Source: Symsagittifera roscoffensis (Eukaryota; Xenacoelomorpha; Acoela; Convolutidae). From it: DNA of 64,000 nt. The translations under genes were made by a program, and so were the position numbers. Location: positions 55,495,355 through 55,559,354 of the forward strand of contig NC_087062.1 of the NCBI RefSeq assembly GCF_963678635.1, given 5' to 3'. Shown one piece after another: positions 1 to 10,612 of this stretch (position 1 is its first letter; each line of letters opens with the position of its first letter). Under the pieces are notes generated by a model. The model had not been told where the DNA came from, searched no databases, and saw only the letters and a list, made by a program, of their open reading frames with translations.

Positions 1-324
1 GTACTCCACAAATTTGGTTTGTAAGTTCAATTTATCGGACGGTATGAATCTCACTTTGTTTGATTTTTCCATAATTTCCTTTGTCGTGGCCCAGTTGAGA
101 AATGAAACAGGACTTCCAGTGTCCACTGTTAATTGAATTATCTGATTATCTATTCGTACCATGGCCTTTAGTGATTTTACACGATTCAATGTTGGATCGC
201 GAATCGAATCTATTTTCTGAACTCGTACCACTTTTCCGTCTGTTTTGTTTCTCATTTCGTTGATTCGGTTTTTCACATATTTTGAAACTCGCTCATTTTC
301 CGGTTGGTAGGTTTGTATCGACAT
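1..324 (-). CDS. Pol, protease start (element A, runs off window)
   Basis: This is the beginning of the Pol frame of a Ty3/gypsy element, cut off by the left edge of the window. On the minus strand it is open from an ATG at 324 to base 1. It contains the aspartic protease active site as V-D-T-G-S-P-V-S-F at about 105-130. The protease would cleave the Gag-Pol precursor inside the particle. The frame overlaps the 3' end of gag and is +1 relative to it, so a +1 programmed frameshift (known in Ty3) or initiation at the internal ATG would be needed. No stop or frameshift is visible, unlike elements B and C. RT, RNase H and integrase should lie to the left of the window. Confidence 0.75.
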   Translation of the reverse strand, partial: MSIQTYQPENERVSKYVKNRINEMRNKTDGKVVRVQKIDSIRDPTLNRVKSLKAMVRIDNQIIQLTVDTGSPVSFLNWATTKEIMEKSNKVRFIPSDKLNLQTKFVEY

Positions 325-1462
325 AACTTCGACTGATCTGATCGCATTCCTCTACCGATCCTTCCGATTCTTCCGCAACTTCACTTACTTGTTGGGATCT
401 GCACATTTTAGCGAAATGATTGGGTTTGCCACAGTGTTTACAGATTTTCCCCATCGCTGGACAATTTTTTAGGTGTCCCTGTTCAAACGTCCTTCCACAT
501 CTATTACATGGTTTTGTTTTCGTGTTTTGATTCTTGTTATTATTCTGTCTTTTATGCGTTTCTCTTCTATTTGGAGTTTTGGTTGTCCCCCCCCCCCCCA
601 AATTTTGAACTGCCATTACAGGTTCCTGTTTTACCCTCACACCCGAGGTGTAATTGCTACTTGATCCCCCTGTAGCCGCAGCATTAGTCTTCTGAAACGC
701 CATTGTGGTTAACTTGCTATGTTCGAATTTTTTAGCCCTTTTTAAAACTTCCACCGGATCTAGAGTTTCGAATGTCAACGTGTCCTGCAATGTCATGTTT
801 TTCATTTTCGAGATGAACAAGTCTCGCACTATCTCATTTTCCAATGCTCCCAGTTCTGATCGGGCTGCTTGAGCAGTTAACGCTGCGTGGAATGATTTTA
901 GAGATTCTCCAGATTCTTGCATTCTCGTAAATAACTTGTATCTTTCGTATGTTACACATTTTACCTTTTGAAACGAGACTTCTGCCAAATCTGTAGTTTC
1001 CCTGAACGTCATTTTCGATATTTCAACGTGCGGGTTCTTTTGTAGGAATCTCTTCTTTCCCTCTGTACCCAAAGATAAAAATAATCTTGACACCAGTTTC
1101 TTTTGTACTTCGTTGTAGAAGACATTGTGTCCGACTCGTGGGCCTCTTGTCTTCCTGTCTTCGTTCTCCAATACTACTCTATCCCTTGCTAGCTTATCTC
1201 TAAGAATCCTAGCGTTCCTCGCATCTTCGTTCTCCCCATCCCTGGGCGTTTCCGGGCGTGGTGGTGGTTCCTCTAATATGTCTTTTGGTTCTTCCAAAAT
1301 AATCTCTGGGTTCACATTTTCTTTGACCGTAACCGCCATGAGAAATTGTTCGAACCAAATTTTAAATTGCCACGGAGGGTCTAGATTCGCTGATGCCCAA
1401 AATACCGGAATTCCCATATCCGTTCTGTTGTCTTGAGCTGCGAATCCTGCTGGCTGCGCCAT
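293..1462 (-). CDS. Gag polyprotein (element A)
   Basis: This ORF encodes a 389-aa Gag, the structural precursor that binds element RNA and forms the particle. The N-terminal half (about residues 25-250) is a helical capsid-like region with the usual sequence W-x2-F-x3-L and an 'SFHAAL' box. About residues 320-355 hold two zinc knuckles: C-x2-C-x4-G-H-x4-C and C-x2-C-x4-H-x4-C. The start codon is formed by the last A of the LTR and the TG of the primer binding site, giving M-A-Q-P-A-G. A run of C at about 588-599 on the plus strand encodes a glycine run and is a likely slippage site. The ORF is intact, so the element may be young. Pol follows in the +1 frame. Confidence 0.85.
   Translation of the reverse strand: MAQPAGFAAQDNRTDMGIPVFWASANLDPPWQFKIWFEQFLMAVTVKENVNPEIILEEPKDILEEPPPRPETPRDGENEDARNARILRDKLARDRVVLENEDRKTRGPRVGHNVFYNEVQKKLVSRLFLSLGTEGKKRFLQKNPHVEISKMTFRETTDLAEVSFQKVKCVTYERYKLFTRMQESGESLKSFHAALTAQAARSELGALENEIVRDLFISKMKNMTLQDTLTFETLDPVEVLKRAKKFEHSKLTTMAFQKTNAAATGGSSSNYTSGVRVKQEPVMAVQNLGGGGTTKTPNRRETHKRQNNNKNQNTKTKPCNRCGRTFEQGHLKNCPAMGKICKHCGKPNHFAKMCRSQQVSEVAEESEGSVEECDQISRSYVDTNLPTGK
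1446..1461 (-). other. Primer binding site (element A)
   Basis: On the minus strand, directly after the LTR end, the sequence TGGCGCAGCCAGCAGG is the expected complement of a tRNA ending in CCA. Elements B and C have near-identical sites. The first bases resemble the tRNA-Ser type site known from Drosophila 297-like elements, but the primer identity is inference. Confidence 0.7.
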
Positions 1463-1719
1463 GTGATATGTCTTGCGATATCGATTGAAAACAAGTTGTA
1501 ATTCAATACTGTATTTTGGATATTGAATTTAGGTTTTCTGTTTCTTTTGTTTTGGTGTTGTACTGAGAGATAGATCATTGTTAAGAACTCTGATCTCTCG
1601 CTTAATCTCAGTGTCATCACTTACGTATGACCTTGAACATACCATAAAATAATAATTGAGCACCAAAGGTTAGCTGTACATACGTATATAAATACTGCTA
1701 CTGCAGTAGCGGTATGACA
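1462..1719 (-). repeat. 5' LTR of element A
   Basis: The 258-bp LTR reads TGTCATACC at its start and ends in TATCACA on the minus strand (TG...CA rule). A TATA-like stretch (TATTTATATACG) lies near the start, and a perfect 14-bp palindrome, GCTACTGCAGTAGC, lies beside the outer end. Its partner LTR is outside the window, so the outer limit comes only from the TG/CA rule and from similarity to the ends of element C (TGTCAT...ATGACA). Confidence 0.65.
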
Positions 1720-1790
1720 AACCTTAAAAGGCAGTCCGAACATTCAGGGTTTCGCCCTGATACGAGCAGTCGTGTTCTTATTTGTTGACT
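1720..1790 (-). repeat. Fragment of dispersed repeat DR1
   Basis: The flank of element A is the reverse complement of the start of the repeat at 17521 and 55671: it shares the AACCTTAAAAGGCAGTC stretch and the hairpin core TCAGGG/CCCTGA. Element A therefore landed inside an older DR1 copy. Confidence 0.6.
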
Positions 1791-2879
1791 CGTAAAATTG
1801 TTTTATACAACATGTCTTATTTAACCTTTTGCTGATGTTAACAAAATTATATGTTTGTCAATTTCTTCATGTTTGTTGATTACTGCATCCTCTTTTGTGA
1901 CGAAATTCAGGCTCACACTCCGCCTTACAGCATCAACCCATGTTTTGTCCGGCTCGTCAACCGGCAGGGTCATGCTTTTCTGAAAAAGTATGTAATTGGT
2001 TCCGAGAACTTTAGATCGATAAAAGCTATTTCTCAGTTTTCAAAAAAGTCTATGAGAGAAAAGGACTTTTTGAGAGCGTTATGGGGTCGGTCGTCTTTTG
2101 GTGCTTGTATCATAAAGTTTGGGTTTTATTATGCCATAACGTTGTCGTAAAATGCCATCAGTTTTGATAGCTGCTTTTTGAAGAGGTTCCTTATGGAGGA
2201 TTTAGGGCTTGTTAAAACACTGCAAGTTGCGGAAAACACTAACATTGTCTTGTTAAAAATGTGTATTTTTGCACGAAAGAAAACAGAAGATACAACTTTG
2301 CTGGAAAGTAAAAACATTGAAACGATGGGCATTAGAGCAGCAAAAAGAGTCATCACTACATCAGAGAAGCAGTATCCCATTAAAACTCAAATCCGCCATA
2401 CGATTTTTTGTTTGCTTTGAGAGTCCCATATTTCTTTATAGGCTCAACCAGCTTTCTAATCCAGTGCGGATGAAATGCGATTAAATTGAGGAATTGTCTA
2501 GTAAATCAGGTAAGACCCTTTTCCTTTCATCTTACCCGAGAAGTCTTATCCGACGTCGTCAATTTTGTAAAGAAAACTCTGCAGCGATTAAGAATGTTTT
2601 GCAATCTCAATTTCACCGACTTATCGTACTGGTGATCCCAAATTTATCTGAGTCTGACGCAATATTTGTTGAAATTGGGCATTTCTTTCTAAAATGAATC
2701 GTTTGACCATATGTTATTTAGATGAAATTTTTTGACCAAGAAGCTCTAGTGTGCAATGCTAATATGGAGTTTTTCATAAGTTTAAACTTCAGAATAGACG
2801 TAATTGACGTAACTGAAGGATCTAAATTGGAGGTTAATCAGTACCCCGGTTGATAAAAGAGGCATATCATACCAGTTTA
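1791..2879. other. AT-rich stretch, no gene seen
   Basis: Short open frames (for example 1851-2150 plus) show no recognisable domain, no codon pattern and no splice context. I see no gene here. Confidence 0.5.
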
Positions 2880-3150
2880 TACCATGAAAAAAATGCTTGT
2901 CATACAATTTCACAGTTTCATGGACTAAAAAATGATTTGAAAAGAGCAAATTAATCATTTTTCCATTCTATGAAATTTTATTAAGAGCATTTTTTGCCAC
3001 TCTGAAATTAAATATCAAGTTTTTTGCCATATTTTATCACACAAATTGTAAGAAAATACAAAAGCAATTTTTTATACTATGAAATTGTATGATAAGCATT
3101 TTTTCCATATTATAAAAGTGTATGACAAGCATTTTTTTTTCCATTACTAA
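2880..3150. repeat. Foldback (MITE-like) repeat
   Basis: The arms at about 2883-2921 and 3079-3145 are inverted copies of a motif meaning 'AAAAAATGCTTGTCATAC' plus 'AATTTCATAG', separated by AT-rich sequence that repeats the same words. It looks like a small non-autonomous hairpin element. No coding sequence is present. Confidence 0.45.
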
Positions 3151-4818
3151 CGAGGCCAAATTGTGCACTGGACACTGGATAAGCGCACAATTTGTTGCTT
3201 GAAGATCACAGGAATCCGGAGTTAATTTTTAGCATTTGCGGAATTTAAAAGCAAAGATTTAGCCATTATCAGTGGGATTTGCAAAAAATCTTAAAGTATT
3301 GGTTATTTAAAGTCGTGGATGTAACCCGTACAATTTTTCCGGCAAGCTGTTTTTGGTGATCATAATTTGGGAAACGCATTAGAATCAGCTTTTAAATTTA
3401 GCTTTGAAATTCAATCCGATATCCTGAAACTCAGTATAGATATTAATCATTTATCCAATATCCTGAAACTCAGTTTTGAACACGCAGTTTTGGCCTCCAA
3501 ATGAAATGAAAATAGGAAAAAATTTTGCTCTGAAATTTTGTGTTTCATCCAAAAACCCACGAATCAAGGAATTCCAGAGTGTAAATGGCGGTTATTGCGC
3601 AGATAAACTGCACATAGTGATTTTAGCCATGTAGGCTAATGTTAACATTTTAACACAGAAAAATATACCAAAAACCTAATTTTTTGTATATGGTTAGAAT
3701 TTTTTTTTACTTGACATAAATTGTCAACATATGCGGTTGCGTGGATATTGGACAAAAGTGAAATTAGAAATTTTTGGACCTCTCCTAAAACACTTACCCA
3801 TAAATACCCCCTCCCAGTAATTAGTTTAGAAGGGTCCACTTCTGTTAGTTATTTTATGACACCAACATTGACTGATTTACTACAAATTTTTAAGCAATCT
3901 TGGGTGCTTGTTTATCTTGAGGATGGGCGCATCTCAAAAAATCCATTTTTGGTCAAAAATATCCAAAAACTGCACTAAAGAAGCGTTTCAAAAAATTATC
4001 CTTACACTAACACTTTTTGCAAAATGAAATATTAGTATTCAAGGGACATCAAAGAACAGATTTAAAAATTTTGGAAACATTTTTAAACATTTCCTCCCGC
4101 ACAGCTCCCTCCTCACCCGTCTCGCCAAAATTTTCAAAAACTTTTTGGAACCGAAAAATGTTCTTTTCCTTATTTCACCATCTGCAAAAACTTACTTATA
4201 AATGTTTTGATACAAAAATGATATACTGACTATTAAATATATTCCAAACAAATTTGATCTTCATGCTCACCCTATCAAAACCACTCAAAACTCCATAAAT
4301 CTGATGATCATGTGAGCTGGGGAAACCGCAAAAGCCGTTTGAATTCAACAATGTACAAGTATCATGAGACATAAATTGATAGTAGCAGATTAAATTGTAA
4401 AAAGTGAGAATGAACCACGTGAAGTATAAGCCTGCTAAAAACTGACTCTGCACGCACTCAATAATCCAAAGAAGTAGCTTGTTTTAAAGCAGTGCCTAGT
4501 TTTTGAAAACTGCATGATTACTTTGTACATGATTACTACGTGTTTCATCAAGTTCAACCAATTTCGCAACCAAAGGTTAAAATTTTGTTTCATTTTTCCT
4601 CGTCTATTTTTTGTCCAGTTTTGTTTTTGCCCAATTTTATAGCACCAGTACAAATAAAACGATTGCTCAAACTTTTTTATTCGTTATAACACATTCGATT
4701 GACAAAAATTTGACCCACATCCCTTGTGAAAAAACTAGGTCCGCACTAGTGAGAAAATGCATTTCTCGGTAATCCAAAACTCCATTTGAAAATAAACATT
4801 TCATGATTCACATTTATT
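3151..4818. other. AT-rich stretch with degenerate repeats
   Basis: 3151-3185 resembles the terminal sequence of the MITE at 33491 (GAGGCCAAA...GTGCACTGGA). From about 4440 to 4800 the sequence resembles units of the degenerate array at 10875-14800. Element B interrupts that array. I see no gene. Confidence 0.45.
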
Positions 4819-4822
4819 GTAC

Positions 4823-5081
4823 TGTTGAAGTACGTAAATGTAAAGTGCCGTAAAAAGGTTAGTTTGTTAAGTTCAATTGTAGGCAACTGTTAGGCATCAA
4901 ATCGAAATCTTACTGCACTGCTCTATTTCAGATCACATCGGACATTAGAGATCGCAAGGTCACGACAGCAGGTCTCCAGACAGAAGGAACAAATTGATAG
5001 CACTTACATAAACTCAAAACTGGTTCCTATCTCAAACAAATTGATAGCACTTACATAAACTCAAAACTGGTCCCTATCTCA
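4823..5081 (-). repeat. 3' LTR of element B
   Basis: The 259-bp LTR has TG...CA ends. Its outer (U3) end holds two direct copies of a 48-bp unit (4986-5033 and 5034-5081) that differ by about one base. A duplicated U3 block of this type often carries enhancer sites in LTR elements; that role is inference. Confidence 0.9.
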
Positions 5082-5339
5082 TTCGGGCAACCACAAATAA
5101 ATTTTAAAGCGTAGATATAAAATTTATCAACTCATTGTTTCTTTTGCCATATGTTCATGTTACTAATTCAGTTTTAGTTTAAATTGAGTTTTCAGGCACA
5201 CCTGCCAAACCTCTTTTTAAGGTTTCTTTCTCTTGTCATCATGTTACTTGTGCTCTATTCGATGGATCATAACTACCCCCATTTTATCAACTCCAAGTCT
5301 CTGTCGTGTTGATTTTCTCGTCGCTGCCTCGCCTTTTCT
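5082..5339 (-). other. Element B 3' untranslated part
   Basis: This stretch lies between the pol tail and the 3' LTR. No ORF, and no clean polypurine tract next to the LTR. Confidence 0.5.
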
Positions 5340-5744
5340 TCATTTGCCACCGACGGTTTTCGGTGACATCTCCTTGTCCGTTCCCGACGGTACATTTTCT
5401 CCCCCGCTCGCCGTAATTCTCGCCGGTTCGTCCCTTTCAATTTCCCACTCGCTATCCTCGTCGTCCTCGCTCTCGTCCGCGCTGTATTCTACTATACGGT
5501 GTTTCATTGATTTCCGCGCGTTTTCCATCTCAACTTGATCCTTTTCGGCCTTTTTCTTGCACTTTGTGGGTTCAATTGGGCCCGGGGTGCTTTTTACGGT
5601 TTTACTAGGACCTGGGGTGCACGAGTCACTTCTATCCTCAATTTGGCTTTCTTCAGCCGCCGATCTAAAAGAAATACCACTTCGCCTTAGTAACGACCCT
5701 TTTTCCATCTGCATCGTGTGTTTAGTTAATTTTTCAATTTTCAA
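5340..5744 (-). pseudogene. Pol C-terminal tail (element B)
   Basis: This 134-codon frame follows integrase. It is rich in Lys, Glu, Ser and Pro and has a very acidic stretch (A-D-E-S-E-D-D-E-D-S-E-W) near residues 92-103. It has no known enzyme motif and probably represents the disordered tail after integrase, comparable to the tail of element C at 24828-26170. A frame break separates it from the integrase frame at 5909. Confidence 0.55.
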
Positions 5745-5908
5745 TGGTAAACATTTATACCTTCTTGGGTCCTTCGGGTCCGTTTTTCCAGTCCTTTGTT
5801 AGACTGTTGTTGAGCTGGTCTTATGCCTTTTGAGCCATGCTGGAGCTTTTGGTACTTGTCTTGTTTCCTTGGGATCAGCTACTTCCTGAGCCTTGGGATC
5901 CGTTTCGG

Positions 5909-6712
5909 TTAACTCCTCGTCATCCAAAATGATTGCGGTTTTTCTATTCTCTTATCCCAATCTAGGGTTAACTCTACATCCGGGAGATTGCCCGCCTTGT
6001 CTAAACAAGATAACTTCTCGTTAACAACATTGTTCCAATTTAGATTTTTCAATGATGGTTTTTTCGTTAAATTTCGCAGAGCCGTATTCGCTTCTCTTCC
6101 ATGATAAGCTTCAAAAGGCGTTATCTTAGTCTTAGAATGTGGCACAAAACGTAACGCGCTGAGCGCACGGGATATCATTACTCCAAACTTATAGTTTTTA
6201 TTTTCCTGGAGATAAGTTAGCACGTAGTTTTTTATCGACCCAATTGTTCGTTCGACCATTCCCGTCGCGCGATGGTCCTTAACCAGAGATTTAATGAGTT
6301 CAATACCTTCGTAGTTACAGAAATTTTGAATTTCATACGAGAAAAACCCAGTGGGCTGATCCATATGCAATTTCCTTGGGTGTCCATGAGTAATTATGTA
6401 CTTCCTTAGGAACTTCAATACTTTCGTAGACTTGTTACTTGAACAGACATATGCCGACGGCCAATGCAAAAAAGTGTCAACTGCTACAAGTACATACTTC
6501 TTCCGACCCTTTAAGTAATTGACCGGGCCCCAGAAATTTAATTGGACCAAATCATTCGGTTCCTTAGGCACATAAGTTTCCCCCATGTCACTTTTTGGAA
6601 TATCTGGTTTAAGATTTTTACCTGCTTCTTTTGCAGTACTTTGCTGTAGCGGCGATGTTCCTGTGCATAAGTGGTATCCATGCATCTTTTGCGGCTGCAA
6701 ACATTTTGTCAC
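5909..6712 (-). pseudogene. Integrase fragment (element B)
   Basis: This frame encodes the catalytic core of a retrotransposon integrase, which would insert the cDNA into the genome. Visible signals are V-A-V-D-T-F-L-H-W, the second Asp in L-H-M-D-Q-P, and the Glu in M-V-E-R-T-I-G, followed by the usual 'PF-EAYHGREANT' region. The N-terminal zinc-binding part (6713-7084) is disrupted by stops and frameshifts. It is broken with respect to RNase H upstream. Confidence 0.8.
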
Positions 6713-7312
6713 GCCGATGATGGTTAAGGTGTAAACAATTGAGTACTGCTGATGACATATCTTTCGGTATGGCCAACCGGTCGTCCATCCACAGGCAATT
6801 TCACGTACGGCAAAGTCATTGTAGTGTTGAGCGTAGTTTTGTCCCAGTCTTGTTATGATCTCCTTGGCTCGTGGGTTCTTGTCTCTGATTGTATCCCTGA
6901 TAGTTGTCCCTGATTGGATCTTTTTCTATATTTGCTTCTACCAATTTCAAACTCAGGACCTCCGGGTGATCTATCTTTCTAACGATTTTACTGTCTGATG
7001 GTACTATTGAGTAAATCCATTGGTAATTCTGTACAAGTGGGTAGGATAACCCGGGAAACTGGTGGGGAAATGAGATAATCGTATTTAACTTATTAGAATT
7101 TGTTTGTTTTTGAGCAACTTTTCAGGTGGTATTAATTCAATATCCGAATCCGAACTGACACTGGGTGGATGATTTAACCGATTGAGAACAAAGTTGAGGT
7201 TGACATCTCCAGAGTTGGTTGATGTGTTAACAATGGCGGAAGTTGGTGGGTCATTTTTTTCAGGTGAATTTATCATATCTTTATTACTCATTTTACTCAT
7301 ATTTGAAGGTTT
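6713..7312 (-). pseudogene. RNase H-integrase linker, decayed (element B)
   Basis: This stretch contains a short open frame (7085-7300, Ser/Asn/Pro-rich, no domain) and traces of the integrase zinc-binding region. Element C copy 2 has an intact 225-codon linker at the same place (29401-30078), so a variable linker here seems to be a family trait. Confidence 0.45.
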
Positions 7313-8431
7313 TCAACTTGAATTTACGTACTGAGAACAACGTCTGATTTTCTTTCTTCGGCATTTGCATATTTCCGCCGGTATGCAAATATTTCGATGC
7401 TGATTGGTTAACCGCCGGTTACATGTAAATACGCCCTCTATTGAGCGCTTGTGCTCACGGTGAACATTTGCATATTCATCTTTTCTTTTATTCCCATTGG
7501 ATGAAACTGTTTTCGTTGTATCGAAACATGACTGATCGCCCTCTACCGTCGGTTTTGGCCTAATTTTATTCACTTTCTGACCCCTAGGCTTCATTTGATC
7601 CTTAAGATTCAATGCTGCAATTATCATTTTTATTTTCGCTACTGTAAAGCTTTCATCATAATGACTTGTCTCGGGTGCCTCTGCGGACGATAACCGAGAC
7701 AAATAATCTGCCATTCCCATTTTTGACCCCTGTTTATGTTCAACTTTAAAGTTATATGGCACTAATCGATCGTACCATCGAGTTAATTGGCTGAAAAACG
7801 TTTTATTTCCCTTCGGTGAAGAATTTAACAATGTAAGTGTTGCCTTGTGATCCGATATAACTGTGAAATACCGGCCATATATATAATTTCGAAAATGTTC
7901 CGTGGCCCACACTACTGCGAGTATTTCTAATTCATTGGTAGAGTACTTTTTCTCAGCCGGATTAAGATATCTGGACGCAAACGAAATCGGGTGCCAACCG
8001 GAGGCGCAATACTGTTCTAATACGGCCCCTAGGCAATCATGGCTAGCATCACAGATAATTCTTGTTTCATGGTGAATGTCGAAGTGTCGTAATTCGACAA
8101 TGTTTTTCACGAGCGACTTTAATTGTTGAAACGCATTTTCGCCAACGGGCGTCCAGACAAAATTGTTATTCTGACTTAGTAATGGTCTTAATGGTGCGCT
8201 TACATCCGCGAGTTTAGGCAAAAATTTATGTAAACTGTGCATTGAACCCATTAATGACTTCAATTGCTTTCGAAGTTTTGAGATTTTCAGGTCCTCCATC
8301 GCTTGCGTTTTTCTTACTAGAGGCGCGATGCCATTTTCCCCAATTCGATATCCGAGCCACTCGCACTCGGTTTTCGCAAATTCACATTTTCGTAATTTTA
8401 ACGCGACATTAGAAACGTCCAGCTTTTTCAA
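7313..8431 (-). pseudogene. RT thumb and RNase H (element B)
   Basis: The frame starts with the RT thumb region (C-E-W-L-G-Y-R-I, M-G-S-M-H-S-L-H-K-F-L-P) and continues into RNase H: I-C-D-A-S-H-D-C-L-G-A-V-L-E near residues 128-141, then T-N-E-L-E-I-L-A-V-V-W and S-D-H-K-A. It ends in M-A-D-Y-L-S-R-L-S, the usual end of RNase H in gypsy elements, plus a low-complexity extension. RNase H would remove RNA from the RNA-DNA hybrid. A frame break lies between this and the RT palm frame, which overlaps it by 4 bases. Confidence 0.85.
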
Positions 8432-8853
8432 AATTTTTCCACTAACGCAATGTGCTCAATCTTAGTTCCTTTAGAAGCAATTAAAATATCTTCGATGAAC
8501 GCATTAGCCTGAGGGAATTCCTTAAGTAAATTATCAATGACTTTTTGGAATTCCGCCGGCATTGACCTAAGCCCGTAAAATCCGTTTTTAAAACGATAAG
8601 TTCCCGTGGACTTTCCGCCGACTAGTGAAAAATTGAATTGCTCGCTTGTCTTTTGTTCTAATGAAACTTGTCCTAACGCATATGTGAAATCCAACGTTGT
8701 AAAATATACATTCCCCGCTTTCCTTTCAGCAATAATCTGACTTATTCCGTCTACTAGTTCGTCAAGATTCGGCATTTGGTACTTATTCTTGTGTACCTGC
8801 TTGTTCAGTTGTCTTGATTCCAGTGCTAATTTGATACTTCCGTCTTTTTTCAC
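8428..8853 (-). pseudogene. Reverse transcriptase palm with altered YxDD box (element B)
   Basis: The frame holds RT blocks 2-5: L-A-L-E-S-R-Q-L-N, F-T-T-L-D-F-T-Y-A, F-Y-G-L-R-S-M-P-A-E-F-Q and, where Y-x-D-D is required, F-I-E-D (residues 118-121). Loss of the first catalytic Asp should abolish polymerase activity. The N-terminal RT part lies in another frame at 8940-9401. Confidence 0.85.
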
Positions 8854-8939
8854 TGTAATTACTATAGAAGAGACGAAATACTTAACCGAGCACTCTTGTA
8901 ATTTTACGATATGACCTTCGTTTACCAGCCGATTTTTTT

Positions 8940-9440
8940 TTAATCTACTTTGTCTTGTAGACTGATAGGCACCCTGCGCCCTTTTTGTTGTATCGGCTTC
9001 AAGTTTTCAAAAAATTCAGCTCTTACTTTAGCGTTCCGGATCTCCCCTATTCTACTAAATAAATTTGGGTACAACTTACAGAAATATGTTTGTAATTCAT
9101 CATATTCCTCCTCTTCTTGGCTGCTCCCTTCCCTTGTGATTTCCATCACTTTCTTCCTTTGCACTAACTCGAGGCCTAGGGTGCCCATCAGATCACGCCT
9201 CAAGATTGACTGATGATTTCCGGATATTACTGACACTTGTGCTGGTGCTGCCCAACCGTTCAACGACATCATCACTGCTACCTTTCCCAGTATGTTTATT
9301 CGGTTGTTGTTGTAATCTAAGAATTCGTCTTTTGAAGGTTGTAGCTGATTATTCGCTTTACCTAATGTTGTTTTTAGGTCCGTTGTGCTGAAAATTGTCA
9401 CTGGGTATCCGCTATCTATCCACTACCACATTTTCTTTCC
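8940..9440 (-). pseudogene. Protease and RT N-terminus (element B)
   Basis: The protease active site V-D-S-G-Y-P-V is at about 9405-9425 and leads into an open frame (9401-8940). The second half of that frame, with F-F-E-N-L-K-P-I-Q-Q-K-G-R-R-V-P-I, is the usual entry into RT. A stop codon (TGG-TAG) separates the Gag-side frame from the protease frame at 9423, and a second break separates it from the RT palm. Confidence 0.7.
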
Positions 9441-10130
9441 TGACACCTCAACCTGGACTCGGGCCCCAGGGATCTTCAGTTCAGTCTCGTTCTTTTTCAT
9501 ATTGATGGACATTACCATGTAATTGTCCAATCCTGACGTCATGGATTCATTTTCCCCGCTTCCCTGCTGACTCACCCACGACACTGGATCTTCTGCCAAA
9601 TCATTAACATTCTGCGTGCTCTGATGGTGCTCATTTTCATCTCTGACTAAGCCGACTCGTCCTCGTCCTCTCCATTGGTTAGTACCCCTCCTGATTCCTC
9701 TGCATGTTCGTTCAAAGTATCCCAGTTTCCGGCACGAGTTGCATGTTGCTCCCTTTGCAGGACATTTTGCTATGTGATCAAGAGTAAAATTTGGTGCGTC
9801 GCAATTATAACACCTACGGTTATTGCCGCTTCCCCCACTACTTGATCCTTGGGTGTAACCTCCACGTCCCCCGCGTCCTCGATCTCGGAAAAATCCTTGT
9901 CCCCTTCTTATTTTATTGACCGGTTCTTGTTTTATAGAATATGACGGCGCTGTTGAAGCCGGTTTTCCAGTATATGATTTGTATGTGCGCTCACCACGTT
10001 CATACGATAATGCGATCCTGTAGACTTCCTCGGGTAATTTTTTTGATCGTGATAATTCTCGTTGGCAATCCGATTCCCGCACTCCTGATAAAAATATCAC
10101 GAACATTTTCGGCCGCATTCGCAAAATCAC
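9423..10130 (-). pseudogene. Gag nucleocapsid part (element B)
   Basis: This frame is Gly/Arg-rich (G-R-G-G-R-G-G), followed by two zinc-knuckle-like modules, C-Y-N-C-x10-H-x4-C and C-N-S-C-x4-Y-x4-C. In the second the usual His is Tyr. It overlaps the capsid frame at 10000-10491, so a frameshift has split gag. Confidence 0.75.
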
Positions 10131-10491
10131 TTCTGCCTGCTAGAGCTCTTAATTCCGCGTGGAATTTCTCGAACGTTTCATTCTCACCTTGTTTTCGTCC
10201 GTAGAAAAGTCCCCTTTCATGAGTTAAATTCCACTCACGTTGGAAAACGTTTTGCATCTCGTCAAGGACCCGTGGGTAAAGTTCCGTTTTAACATTCACC
10301 GCCGGTTTTTGTGCTCTGAATATCCTTTGCGCCTCGTCTCCAATACAAAAGTATAGATTAGACTTCAACTTCTTTTCCGCGTCGATACGGTTTTTCCCAT
10401 TGACCTCCTCAGGCAACGCTGTAATAGCCGCCGCATTTAAAGTACGCGCAAAATAGAAATCATCGGGATCAATGTCGAATTTTGCTATCAT
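10000..10491 (-). pseudogene. Gag capsid part (element B)
   Basis: This is a capsid-like helical region with F-H-A-E-L-R-A-L-A-G-R, comparable to S-F-H-A-A-L in element A. The Gag start M-A-Q-S-A-E lies upstream at 10613, where ATG again straddles LTR and PBS. Its frame hits a TAG near 10525, before this ORF. Confidence 0.75.
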
Positions 10492-10597
10492 CCCCAGTGA
10501 AATTTAATTATCCACTCCTCCCACTAAATTGGAGGTTCCGGTGTTCGTGCATCCCAAAATGCTATTATTTTAAGTGGATTTCCCCCGCCTTTTTTCT

Positions 10598-10612
10598 CTG
10601 CTGACTGCGCCA
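10598..10612 (-). other. Primer binding site (element B)
   Basis: On the minus strand TGGCGCAGTCAGCAG follows the LTR end without a spacer. It is nearly the same as the sites in elements A and C. Confidence 0.7.

Noticed and set aside
4000-4450. Possible exon frames (70 and 85 codons)
   Set aside because: No splice sites in phase and no motif; composition equals the surrounding AT-rich DNA.
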